A model generated the notes under the pieces. The model was not told the DNA's origin. It made no database searches and saw only the letters and a program-made list of their open reading frames with translations. A stretch of DNA of 64,000 nt from Fulvia fulva (taxonomy: Eukaryota > Ascomycota > Dothideomycetes > Mycosphaerellales > Mycosphaerellaceae), in contig NC_063022.1 of NCBI RefSeq assembly GCF_020509005.1, positions 1,860,001 through 1,924,000 on the forward strand. The letters are read 5' to 3'. Position 1 is the first letter of the stretch; each line of letters starts with the position of its first letter. Positions 54,966 through 64,000 of this stretch are shown piece by piece. The translations under genes were made by a program, and so were the position numbers.

Positions 54966-56934
54966 TGTCAATCCTGGCTGGCAGTGTTTCTATGATGTGG
55001 TCCCGGTGATCACAAAAGCAGTCTGGAGCAGGCAGGTCGGCCATGAGTGAGGTCTGCACGTCTCGTGTGCGTGCAGGGGTACCTTCGATCGAGTCGCTCC
55101 ATTTCGGGGGCCATACCACGTGCGATAGTGTGTTACACAAGGCCGTAGCGGGTGTCACCCATTTCCTTGTTTCGTGTTGATACGACACGCTGTCTTGGGC
55201 GGTGTACTTGCACAAAGTGAACAAATCGCATGCGCTCGCTATGCCGGAATGCTGTTGAGCCGACTTCCGACCGCCGAGACGCCAAAGAGGCAGGGATTGG
55301 ACAGCTGCGCGATGCAGGATCCCGGGCATAGCTGCCAGTAAAATGTGATAGCTTCACCAGAACTACGTCGAGATGCAACGAAGATCGGCAATTGTGGTTC
55401 CCATGCCGATTCAGCACCCGGTGCGATGTGTGTCGCTGCAAATGCCAAGTTCTGGGCTTCATGTCTGAACATTGGCGTACTGTCCGTTAGCACGTCAACC
55501 GTTCTTGCTGACATATGCTCTACCTACACTCGTGCGGTCAGTCGTATAGTTAACCGTAAGGCCACACACCCGGCGAAGAGCTGACAGAATGTACTCTTAT
55601 GCGCGTGGCTCGTCTCATCTGAGGCAATACCCGCACACAAGTAGTCGCCCGCCGCAAAGCGGTACAGTGGGCCAGCAAAGTATGTCGTCTTCGGAAGCAG
55701 TCGATGATCTGAGTAGCGATGCTGTACAAGGACGGTTGTTAACGACTCGGCGTCCGAGTTCGGTGGCGATATCTGTCAAGAGCATAGCGTTACCTCCGTG
55801 GCTGCCTTCGTCTTCCATTCTGGTCGATAGACGCAGGCACCACGTAGAAGCATCCTTCTGCGAACGACAAGCCATGCAGTTGGTGTGCAAGCTGCATTGC
55901 ATCGCACGATCTGTGCCCAGCCAGGTTTGTGGTCTGCAAACCCCCAAACGCCCGCCGGGCATATCGACACAGCTATCAGTGACTTTAATGCAAGGGATCT
56001 TGGTCTCCTTCCTATCAGCACGCCAGACGTGAGATGTAAATGCGGTTTCGTACGAGTGACTGTTGATAGTTCGATGTCGGATGTCCTACAGCAGTGAGCA
56101 TGTCACGCGATGGTCTCCATGCCACCGTAGGTTGCACTGCAGGGTCCGGATCTCAGCAAGCACTCTTCTTCATGACTGCGGACGAGGAAGGCTGTCGAAG
56201 CTAAGATGACATGTGTAGAAGACTCAAGCTGAGCGTGATGGTATGAGTCGGAGGTGTATTGATGATGCTCGACAGAAAGGAAGAAGGAGGAGTCTGATGA
56301 GAAGCTTGGGCGTGTCTCATTGGTCAGACCCAACACACGCTACTCCCATCCCTCTGCCGCTCATAGGCTTGGCGCTCACGAGACAGTGCTTCCCCCCCCC
56401 CCCCACCCCCTTCGACTGTCACTTTCGCGCGTCAACGCGTCCTTGATCACACCGTCAACCTCTCTCTCTTCGCTCAATGTTGCTTCCATTTGAAACCTGT
56501 CACCATATCGTAAAGAGGTCATCATCTGATATCATCAGGCTATACCCCCTTGCTACGGATGTCGCTCACTGAAGGCCGTCATGCTGACACTGTCGAACCA
56601 CAAACTCCCAGCGTACAGTTGCCGCCCCGGAGTCGAAGACGAAAGATGAACATCGGCTAGCCTCTCGACGAACAGTCCGCGCCTGGCAGCTCAGGTCCTT
56701 CTGCATGCTCGAGAGGCGACCTTATCCACGAACCGGCCGTTCCGAAGCCTGGACGCACGACCGAGGGGACATCTCTCCTCATCGGAATCGGAACGCCGTG
56801 GCAGCAGCTGTGGAACACGACATCGGAGCATTCTCATATCACCGGCTTGCCAACGTCTAAAAGCCTCGCGGAGGAAGACCGACAAGTTGTGCTACTGTAC
56901 AACTGCAAGCGAACGTGAGTGCTTCAGCACAACG
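54966..56934. other. Intergenic, 2 kb
   Basis: No gene supported. A C13 run followed by A and C5 lies at about 56392-56410. Open frames of 60-150 codons overlap on both strands without domains. Confidence 0.4.
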
Positions 56935-58668
56935 CTACCTGAGCTTGAAGTACCCTGGCTGCAATCTCGAGAACAATTGCTCCGGGTCATACTTCTCCTG
57001 CACCTCCAGCAGCTTGGCCTTGCTCTCTGGGCCATAGCCATCGAATACATCTTGCTTGATGTAGGCGTAGTTCTGGTAGATGTATCGGTGACTAAACCCA
57101 CGAGATTCTGCGAGTGCCTTCGACCGGGCTATGATGTCTTCTTGGGTGCTCAAGATCTGTTCGTCATCCTGGGTGGAGTTCCATTGGAAGTCCATGTTGA
57201 GTACTAAATGACTGGTCAATACAAGGTCGCTTCAAGGAGACGTGCGTGTTACTTACTGACAAGCGGACCATCCGAACAGTCAATACCCAGTGCGTTGCCA
57301 CCGTTCTTGGCAAAGTTTTCGATGATGGGCTCCGTTATAGGCTGGAAGACAAGAGTGCCCAGAAAGCCATCGATTTCCATCAGTGGCTGCACTGCAGGGT
57401 GCCAGATCTCGTTGTAGATTGTCTTCATCAGATCTGCATCGTTCTTGAGGGTGATACTCCAGAATGCTTGGCTGAAAATGGTCAGTGAGGGAAATTTGTT
57501 TCAACTTGGTGCTATGCTTACCGATACCCAGGTGGCTGCGTCGCCTTCAACTCCGCAGTGAAGTTCGACAGCTTCGATACCCGCTGTGTCGAGGTAATAT
57601 TCTCGATGCGCGTGAAGTTGTCGAAGACGGGCGGGTTGACCTCCGGCTGGATGTAGTTGTAGTTGTTGGAAAACAGGCAGCCAACATCCTTGACGCAAGC
57701 AGCTGACACGATCAGGGCGGCGTTCGGGTCATCGCGAGCATTCTGGTTGAACCAGTAGAAGGCATCATATAGCGATGCGTTCTGGTCTGGTGAGTAGACT
57801 GTTGATCCTCCCCAAAGCTGACCTTGCTTGAATGTCTTCAGATCCATGCGTGTCACAATGCCGAAGTTGTTGCCACCGCCACGCAATGCGAAGAAGAGAT
57901 CTCGATTCGACTGTGGATTTGCCTCGACGATCGAGCCATTTGCAAGGACGACCTGATAGTTCTCGACGTTATCGCAGGCCCAGCCGTGGTAGCCAGAGAA
58001 GAAGGATATGCCACCTAAATGAACGTCAGCGACACGACAAAAAAGAGACCCAGATCATGCTCACCGCCTAGTGTGAGGCCACCCACACCAATGTCGCCGT
58101 TCCGGCCACCGATAACCGCCAAATCCATAGGATCCAGCTTCGAGTAGACATCTTCCCAGCGATTTCCGGTGCCAAGCTGCGTAATGTTCTGCTCTGGCAA
58201 CACGTTGATTGTGTTCAGCTTACGCAAGTCGATGGTGATGCCATTCGGGATGTTCGAGGCTCCAAGGAAAGACCCGTGGCCACCACTCTTGACTGCGAAA
58301 GAACAATTAAATGCCCGGATTCGCTTGATTACGGTGGCTACCTGTTCAACGCATGTTGGCACAAAACGGCAAGTCGGTGCGCATTGCTGCTGTTGCTGTG
58401 ACCAATAAAGCTGTTGCCCTTGAGTGTAACCGGGCTCGTCCTCGTGCTGACACTCGGCCGGAAACTGCCGCTTCAGCTGTGCGCACAAGGCAGCACATCT
58501 GGTGTCAAGTTGATGGCGAAAGCCCGAGCCCGGATGTTGTGCAATCGGAGGTGCATGAGAGCCACGTGCTAGCTGCGAGTTATCGTGGCCAGAAGTGGAA
58601 TGTAGGTATCTTCCCGCCGCGATGCTGGGAACGACGGCGGCTATACATAGCAGCGATGACAACTTCAT
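56935..58668 (-). CDS. FAD-linked oxidase, berberine-bridge/6-hydroxynicotine oxidase type, secreted
   Basis: Four exons on the minus strand: 58065-58668, 57522-58014, 57257-57471 and 56935-57203, with introns of 50, 50 and 53 nt, all frame-keeping, giving 526 residues. A signal peptide ([20 protein letters not shown]) is present. The FAD-binding domain shows [17 protein letters not shown], where the His (about 131) is the usual covalent FAD ligand. It is followed by [33 protein letters not shown] and [17 protein letters not shown]. The C-terminal BBE motif is [18 protein letters not shown], with [17 protein letters not shown] near the end. Fungal members oxidise sugars or secondary-metabolite intermediates; the substrate is not evident. 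No frame breaks. Confidence 0.88.
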
Positions 58669-59273
58669 TTTGACGGTGTTGGTAAGTCACCAACAACGAT
58701 AAGAGAGTCGGAATGTCGACAGTGTTTATGCGCGCGAGAAGAGTCAAGAACTGTTCACTAACGCCAAAGCTCTTGCCACTTCTTCACGCAGCGAGCTACG
58801 GAAGTACGCCATCCGGTAGCGAGCCTCGCGGGCATCAAGTTCCAAAGGCTCAAACACCTCCTCCCGCGATAACGTCCTCGATCTGCAAAGACAAATGCGT
58901 CGAGCGAATGTCGTGCCTCCGTTGAGTGCTCAGGTAGCATTGGCGTAAAGTCAACTGCCGTCCCTTGCTTCGCTGTGCCGCAAACAAGTCCTCAACCGAC
59001 CAACCAATTTCCACCACATGCGACCCTCATCCATGCATTCGACTTCTTGCCTTCTCCGGTTCGTGTCTGCAGCACGAATACGCCCAGGTGGCACAGCAGG
59101 GGGAGAATGTCGACGTTGTCGGGTCGCACAGAACCAGCCCGATGTCTTGACTGCTCCGTAATGGCTGGACACCTGCTTGCACCCGTTGCTGGCAGCGCCT
59201 TTACAGCGGCCATCAGGCCTTTTCAGTTCGCTTTTGCAGTCTAGATGCCATCGCTACCTGGAGATTAACGATC
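58669..59273. other. Intergenic between divergent genes
   Basis: About 600 bp; nothing recognisable. Confidence 0.45.
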
Positions 59274-60516
59274 ATGGCTACCCTGTTGCAAGCCTTTGTT
59301 TCGAGAGAAACACTCTTCGTAAGTGTTGATAATCCTAGCAGATGGCATACGCTGACAACTTTGCCTCGAGGCCTTTTGTATTGTCGGCATCGTTGTAACG
59401 ACATCCATCACGCTTCTTCGCGTCTATGTCCGGATCAAGAAACAACGACTGCTCCGCGAGGATGACTACGCTCTGCTCGCAGCGTATGCGCTATATGTTA
59501 CCTTGGCCGCGCTGTACATCGCCGACATACCATATCTTTACTCCGTTATGGACTGGCTCGAAGGCAAGGTTCCGCTCAATCAAGTTCCGGTAGAGGATTA
59601 CGCTCACATGATGCGCTTCAACTTTGCAGTCACATTGTTCTTCTGGACCGTGCTGTGGTCCGTCAAATTCAGCCTCCTGCTCTTCTTCAGGAGAGTCATC
59701 CTACATACAGACTGGCTGAAAGCCTGGTGGGCCATCTGCATCTTTACCGTATTGACCTATGTTGGATGCGTGATCTCGCAATTCATGTCCTGCGATAACA
59801 TCCATGACTTTACAGTCCTTGGAAAGTGCTCTCAACCACGAAACACCAGGGCACAAATTATCAGCCTGTACTATTCCTTCTCGGCAGATGTGATAACGGA
59901 CTTTGCGATAATGGCTCTACCTCTCAGGATTGTGTCAACCTTGAAGATGGCAAAGAGGGACAAGTGGATCCTGGCTGGATTGTTCAGCGTGACTGCTGTT
60001 GCCATCGTGACCAGTATCATTCGGGTCTTTTTGATTTGGGCCAAAACTGGCAGCAGCACTCCAAGTCCACCTTGGCTCGGCCTGTGGGCTGTTATAGAGT
60101 GCATGGTCTGTAAGTAAAGCATCCCTAAATCTTTCCCACGACCTCTGCTGATCACACTGCCAGCAATCATCGTCGGCTGCATCCCGGCCATATCACAGAT
60201 CTTCCGTAATGTCGGCCAAACGTCCTCAGCGCATAGTGGCAGCTCCTCGAATCCGAAGCATCGGTATCATGTTGGCTTGGTGCCTTCTGGATCTGGCCAT
60301 ACGAAGACAACAGTCGGGAGATCTGACTCTCTGGTGCCGAGCACCTCCGAGAGCGAGAAGCCATTACATTCTGATGTCGACTGTATACGGTCCAGAACGG
60401 ATGTTGTGAGTAGTCACTGGGTAATGAAGACATCGATACTGACTCGTGCTGAACAGACCGTCCGTCAAGACAATGGCGATATCGATATGGAGCTTACTGC
60501 TCTACGCGAGCGATGA
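59274..60516 (+). CDS. Pth11-like seven-transmembrane protein (rhodopsin-domain family)
   Basis: Exons 59274-59318, 59371-60109, 60164-60405 and 60457-60516, giving 361 residues. The last intron (51 nt, GTGAGT...GAACAG) is a multiple of three, so retaining it would add 17 residues without breaking frame. Seven hydrophobic segments are visible, from CIVGIVVTTSITLLRVYVRI to ECMVSIIVGCIPAISQIF. The family features LLREDDYALLAAYAL after helix 1, WTVLWSVKFSLLLFFRR in helix 3, ADVITDFAIMALPLRIV in helix 5 and a long Ser-rich cytoplasmic tail (SGSGHTKTTVGRSDSLVPST). There is no CFEM domain at the N-terminus. Pth11-type proteins are candidate surface-sensing receptors in plant-associated fungi; a sensing role here is inference. 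Confidence 0.8.
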
Positions 60517-61037
60517 GGTCTCTGGCAGTCTGCACACTGCCTGCCATCATGGGCAAAAATTATCTGCGCAGCTGCCTGTCGTAGTCAAAAGCTAGCTGGC
60601 TGACCCAGACCGCACCGGACCAAACAAAGAGCTCTTCCTGTGGCCCTGTTTGCTCCATCGTGTGGCGTCAAAAATTAGCCTCTGGAACGTTCCTTGACGG
60701 CGGGAAATGTTCGAGGATAGCGATATCACCGCTTTCTGGCTCAGGCTGCTCCTGCTTGACTGGGCTGCTGGGCTGCTGGACTGGCAAGACTGAGGAAGCC
60801 CACCATATGGCAACTGTCCAGGCGAGGCAATTCGACGTCAGCTGATGCTCGCGGGAGCTTTGCGGTGAATCATGTGAAGCCTTTCTGCCAGCCTGAAATT
60901 CAGGACCCACACTGAGAAGCTGGAATTTCTCCCACTTTTCGACGACTCTTCGATACCTTCCTTCAGATCCTGGACCTACTCAACTCCAATCGCCAGAACA
61001 CGACATCGCTGGCTCAAACCCTCCCCACAACTGCAAC
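60517..61037. other. Intergenic
   Basis: About 520 bp. The final 80 bases before the next start are C/A-rich. Nothing else noted. Confidence 0.45.
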
Positions 61038-63027
61038 ATGGCATCATCGGGGGGCAAGCGCAAGCGTGGCAGGGAGCCTGCTACCCCGGAGCCTTACGCT
61101 GAGGCAGAGAACATCACCCCGGCGGAGATGCTCAACAGCAAGACGAGGCTCAGAGACGGCAACCTCCTCGTTGTGGCCAAGCACTACAAGCGCACCGACA
61201 TTGCTCAACAGTGGCAGCGCACCACTGACACTACTGACACTACTAACAAGACCGTCAGCACGAGTGCGGTCAGTCACGCCGTGACAAACGCACTTAAGCG
61301 TAAAGCGCTCCATGAGGGTCTCGACTACGAGTCCATCAGAAAGGAGTACGATGCAGAGGACCGTGCGCCTCACATCAAAGTTCGTACCTCATACCCAATT
61401 CCCATTGGTATGTGCGCTTCATCCTATGCAGCCCTCGATGAAAACTCTGACCACGATCGTAGATTGTCTCGACGATATCGATGACCTCGAAGACCTCGCA
61501 GCCTCCGAAGTCTACAAGCACAAGAAGCGTCGCCTGCCACTTGCCTTCTACATCAAGCTATGGGAGGTGGTCAAGAAAATTGACACCGCCGAGCAAACGT
61601 TGCGGGTCAAAGAGGCTTTCGGTCATGCTACCATCGGGATTGCTGCTAATCTGATACTGGAGGCGAAGGGACAAGTATTGAAGAAAGATGGAGGCAAATG
61701 GACGATGAGCGACATTCCAGATCGGACACTTCAGACGGCGCCAGCCACTCCATCAGCTCCTAATCAAGATCCAACCACGAATGCAGTGCCTGTCCCTGCC
61801 CCCATCGGTGCACAAGATCGATTGCAGCCAGTCGCTACCCCACGAGTTACTGATACCGCCGGTAACACCATTGTTCGTGAGTGGCACAGAGCCCTGAGTC
61901 TCTAAGTTCAAGCTGACATGTTGGCAGGTCCTCCACCTCCGGCTCGAAAGCAGATCGCTCCAATCCAGCGTCTTCAGGGCCGTTCGATGTACCCTCCTCC
62001 CACATCACGTCCGATCACCGTTCCTAACGACAGCTCTCCAGCTGACGGCGGTGCCATTGGTCACGGAGACAATCTGACAGGCGAAACCAGCCATGCGAGG
62101 CGTCCTTTCGTTGCTTATGCCAGCAGTGCCAATACAATTCCATTCCTGCAGGCTCCACCTATGCCATACACGCCTTTCCAGGTGGTGTCCCAACACGCAT
62201 CTCAGAGCACAGGCGCCCGAGCTCAAGTGCCGCCGCAGCCACCCACTGCTCAACACAACTTCCAGGTCAACGAAGAAACCGCACAGCGTGAGTTTCTGGC
62301 GTACAACAATTTCCGCTTATCCAGTATTGGTGACACCTTTGCAAGCGGCACTCAAGCCCAGACGACTGCGCCACTACCAGCCTTTCAACCCACTTTCCAG
62401 GTCAACAAGCGCCCAGCGAAGCGTCAGCGTACTGGCGGGCATATATCCACTGGCTTTTACTATAATGAGCCATACGGCCATGCTCCAGCCATCGTGGCAC
62501 CGGCACTCGGCGCAAAGAAGCGCGTGCGCACCAGCCAAGGAGTGCCCGCAGTCGTCCTCGCTGTTGAGCCACAGGCCGAGGATCTTACGGACGACGAGGA
62601 CGATCTCGACGCTGCGATGAGCGCTATTGCTTTCCATGACGAAGAGGACGAACCCGACCAACGTACGCCATACGACTTCGAGGTCTCGAAGCGCGAAGGT
62701 GAGCTGAACGGTGTGCTTCGCTTTCGCAATGCACTTCGTGATCCAGCTAAGCACACCCACCTCGATGCGCTTGCCAGCTACTGCCACGACCTCTATCCTT
62801 CTGGCTCGAAGGCTTCCGCTGAGCTCCTGCTCAAGACCCAGACCGGCTGGGAGGACTTCTGCGAAGAGTCATTCCTACATGAGTGCCCGCACCGAGCCCT
62901 GGAGAACATCGCAGCTGAGATCATTACCGAGTGGCTCGAGGATGCCTCGATCAACGAACATCTTCTTCAGTGGGTCGAGGCTGGATTGAATGCGTATCGC
63001 GAAGAGCTGCTCTCTGCTGGGGCCTAA
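61038..63027 (+). CDS. Large hypothetical protein, probably nuclear
   Basis: Exons 61038-61407, 61463-61876 and 61928-63027 (introns of 55 and 51 nt, GTATGT...TCGTAG and GTGAGT...TTGGCAG) give 627 residues in a continuous frame. The N-terminus SGGKRKRGREP is a likely nuclear localisation signal. The first third is helical (RLPLAFYIKLWEVVKKIDTA, EAFGHATIGIAANLILEAKG), the middle is Pro/Gln/Thr-rich and disordered with a second basic patch (NKRPAKRQRTGG), an acidic run follows (DLTDDEDDLDAAMSAIAFHD), and the C-terminus is helical and acidic (AAEIITEWLEDASINEHLLQ, WVEAGLNAYREEL). I recognise no family. The clean splices and intact frame make the gene itself convincing. Confidence 0.7.
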
Positions 63028-63523
63028 AGCCTACGCTACACAGCTACCCCTCATACAAGATCCAGGTCAATGCGTGCTTAGAAGATACCAGGCGCGTCGG
63101 CGCCTCGCATCTCTTGACGATACTTTAGCTGTGCTCGGTCGGAAGGCTCCGTCGAAGTAGCAATTGCACATGCCTGCAAGGTCACCCGGACGAGGCGCGA
63201 CATTAGTATGTGCCGATGATGATAGAGACATGAGGACCTCTGGTAGTACATAGCAGGTCAAATGGAAGACTGTCTCTAGGTGCCATGTCACCTCTCTATC
63301 CACTTCATGTGTCAGCCCTATCTCATTGTTCTGGCTGTGATCAGACGGCCGGGTTAGCGGCACATTTGACTTTCTCGCTAGGGCTCAATCCTGTGAATGA
63401 CCGCTGAGTAAGACGGCTCAACCACATCATCTAAACGAGAGGAAGAATGACTATAATACGCAATGTCACCCGCGGTGAGCGAGCTGGAAACGCATCATCA
63501 AGGCGCTCTCCGCCTCAGACATC
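63028..63523. other. Intergenic
   Basis: About 500 bp before the P450 start; nothing recognisable. Confidence 0.45.
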
Positions 63524-64000
63524 ATGATTAACATTGCTATTGCACTAGGAGGCTTGGTGAGCTACGTTATGGGTCATGATGACATTGACTGATCACTGTT
63601 CAGGCCCTCATACTTCTCACTGTCAAAGCTGTGTACAACATCTACTTCCATCCCCTCAGGCACATCCCTGGCCCGAAGCTCAATGCTATATCACGCCCCC
63701 TTACCTCCGCCATCATCTAGGCGGGTCAGCTGCGGTCTACAGCATATCACTTCACGAGAAGTACGGCGAGGTCGTTAGGTTCTCACCAAACAAAGTATCT
63801 TTCATTAAAGCCTCAACCTGGTCAGACATCTACGCGGCTCGTGTTGGTAAGATGAAGAATCATGCCAACATGCCTAAAGATCCAGCGTGGTACCCAACAC
63901 CAGACAGACCTCCTTCCTTGATCCTTGCGAATGACTATCAGCATAGTCGTTTGCGAAAGTTGTTTGCTCCAGCGTTCAGTGATAGAGCATTGGCAGAGCA
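63524..64000 (+). pseudogene. 5' part of a cytochrome P450 gene with a frame break; runs off the window
   Basis: Exon 1 (63524-63556, MINIAIALGGL) and a 47-nt intron (GTGAGC...GTTCAG) lead to ALILLTVKAVYNIYFHPLRH and IPGPKLNAIS, the membrane anchor and Pro-rich hinge of fungal P450s. The frame then stops at TAG 63718-63720. The next frame continues at once with GGSAAVYSISLHEKYGEVVR, FSPNKVSFIKASTWSDIYAA and LRKLFAPAFSDRALAEQ, the usual following blocks, to the window end. A single-base deletion near 63715 explains both; I see no intron that would repair it. The haem-binding part lies outside the window. It is either a pseudogene or a local sequence error. Confidence 0.7.

Noticed and set aside
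1..64000. tRNA, rRNA and CRISPR features
   Set aside because: No tRNA T-arm plus acceptor pairing, rRNA-like segment or spaced direct-repeat array was seen by eye; a covariance-model scan would be decisive.

Overview
This window is nuclear DNA of a filamentous ascomycete, most likely a Dothideomycete of the Mycosphaerellales/Capnodiales type. The genes carry short introns (mostly 47-67 nt, GT...AG), there are no operons, and families typical of such fungi are present (HET-domain, Pth11-like receptor, tannase/feruloyl esterase, hydrophobin, steryl glucosidase, berberine-bridge-like oxidase). The phylum is a safe inference; the order is a guess. I support 30 protein loci and no RNA genes. All exon coordinates were worked out by hand from frame continuity and splice signals, without transcript evidence.

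Layout. 0-12 kb is an accessory stretch: an edge-truncated secreted protein, a GH5 steryl-beta-glucosidase with a C-terminal CaaX box, a broken small F-box-like gene, a secreted Cys-rich protein divergent from a FAD monooxygenase, two neighbouring MGN-type (predicted N-myristoylated) paralogues of which the first is decayed, and a heavily damaged tyrosinase pseudogene. 13-22.5 kb is a core block: CCT7 chaperonin, two lineage-type hypothetical genes, NOP9 and a PLP decarboxylase. 23-28 kb holds a co-oriented feruloyl esterase/tannase and a sugar transporter. 31-37 kb holds a divergent pair of mitochondrial genes (a CBP6/UQCC2-like complex III assembly factor and an unusually long mitochondrial IF2). 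37-42 kb is rearranged: tandem F-box-like paralogues with internal deletions, then a TRP/Flc-family pseudogene split by a 447-bp inversion. 42.7-43.6 kb encodes a hydrophobin-like protein with a long Gly-rich region. 46-64 kb carries three transport or surface genes, a HET protein, a BBE-like oxidase, a Pth11-like 7TM protein, a large unknown nuclear-looking protein, and the broken 5' end of a P450.

The clearest pattern is that damage falls on accessory genes only. Roughly 26 kb of coding sequence in core and transport genes reads without a single frame break. In contrast the tyrosinase, TRP/Flc gene, first MGN paralogue, F-box-like genes, FAD monooxygenase, secreted Cys-rich gene and P450 carry stops, frameshifts, tandem duplications or an inversion. 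That contrast argues for real decay rather than uniformly poor sequence. I did not find a defence island, CRISPR array or recognisable transposon.

The strongest single observation is the inversion at 41058-41504. Re-orienting that segment in silico joins the upstream transmembrane frame to the downstream tail frame without a break, and a 72-bp inverted duplication marks the breakpoint.
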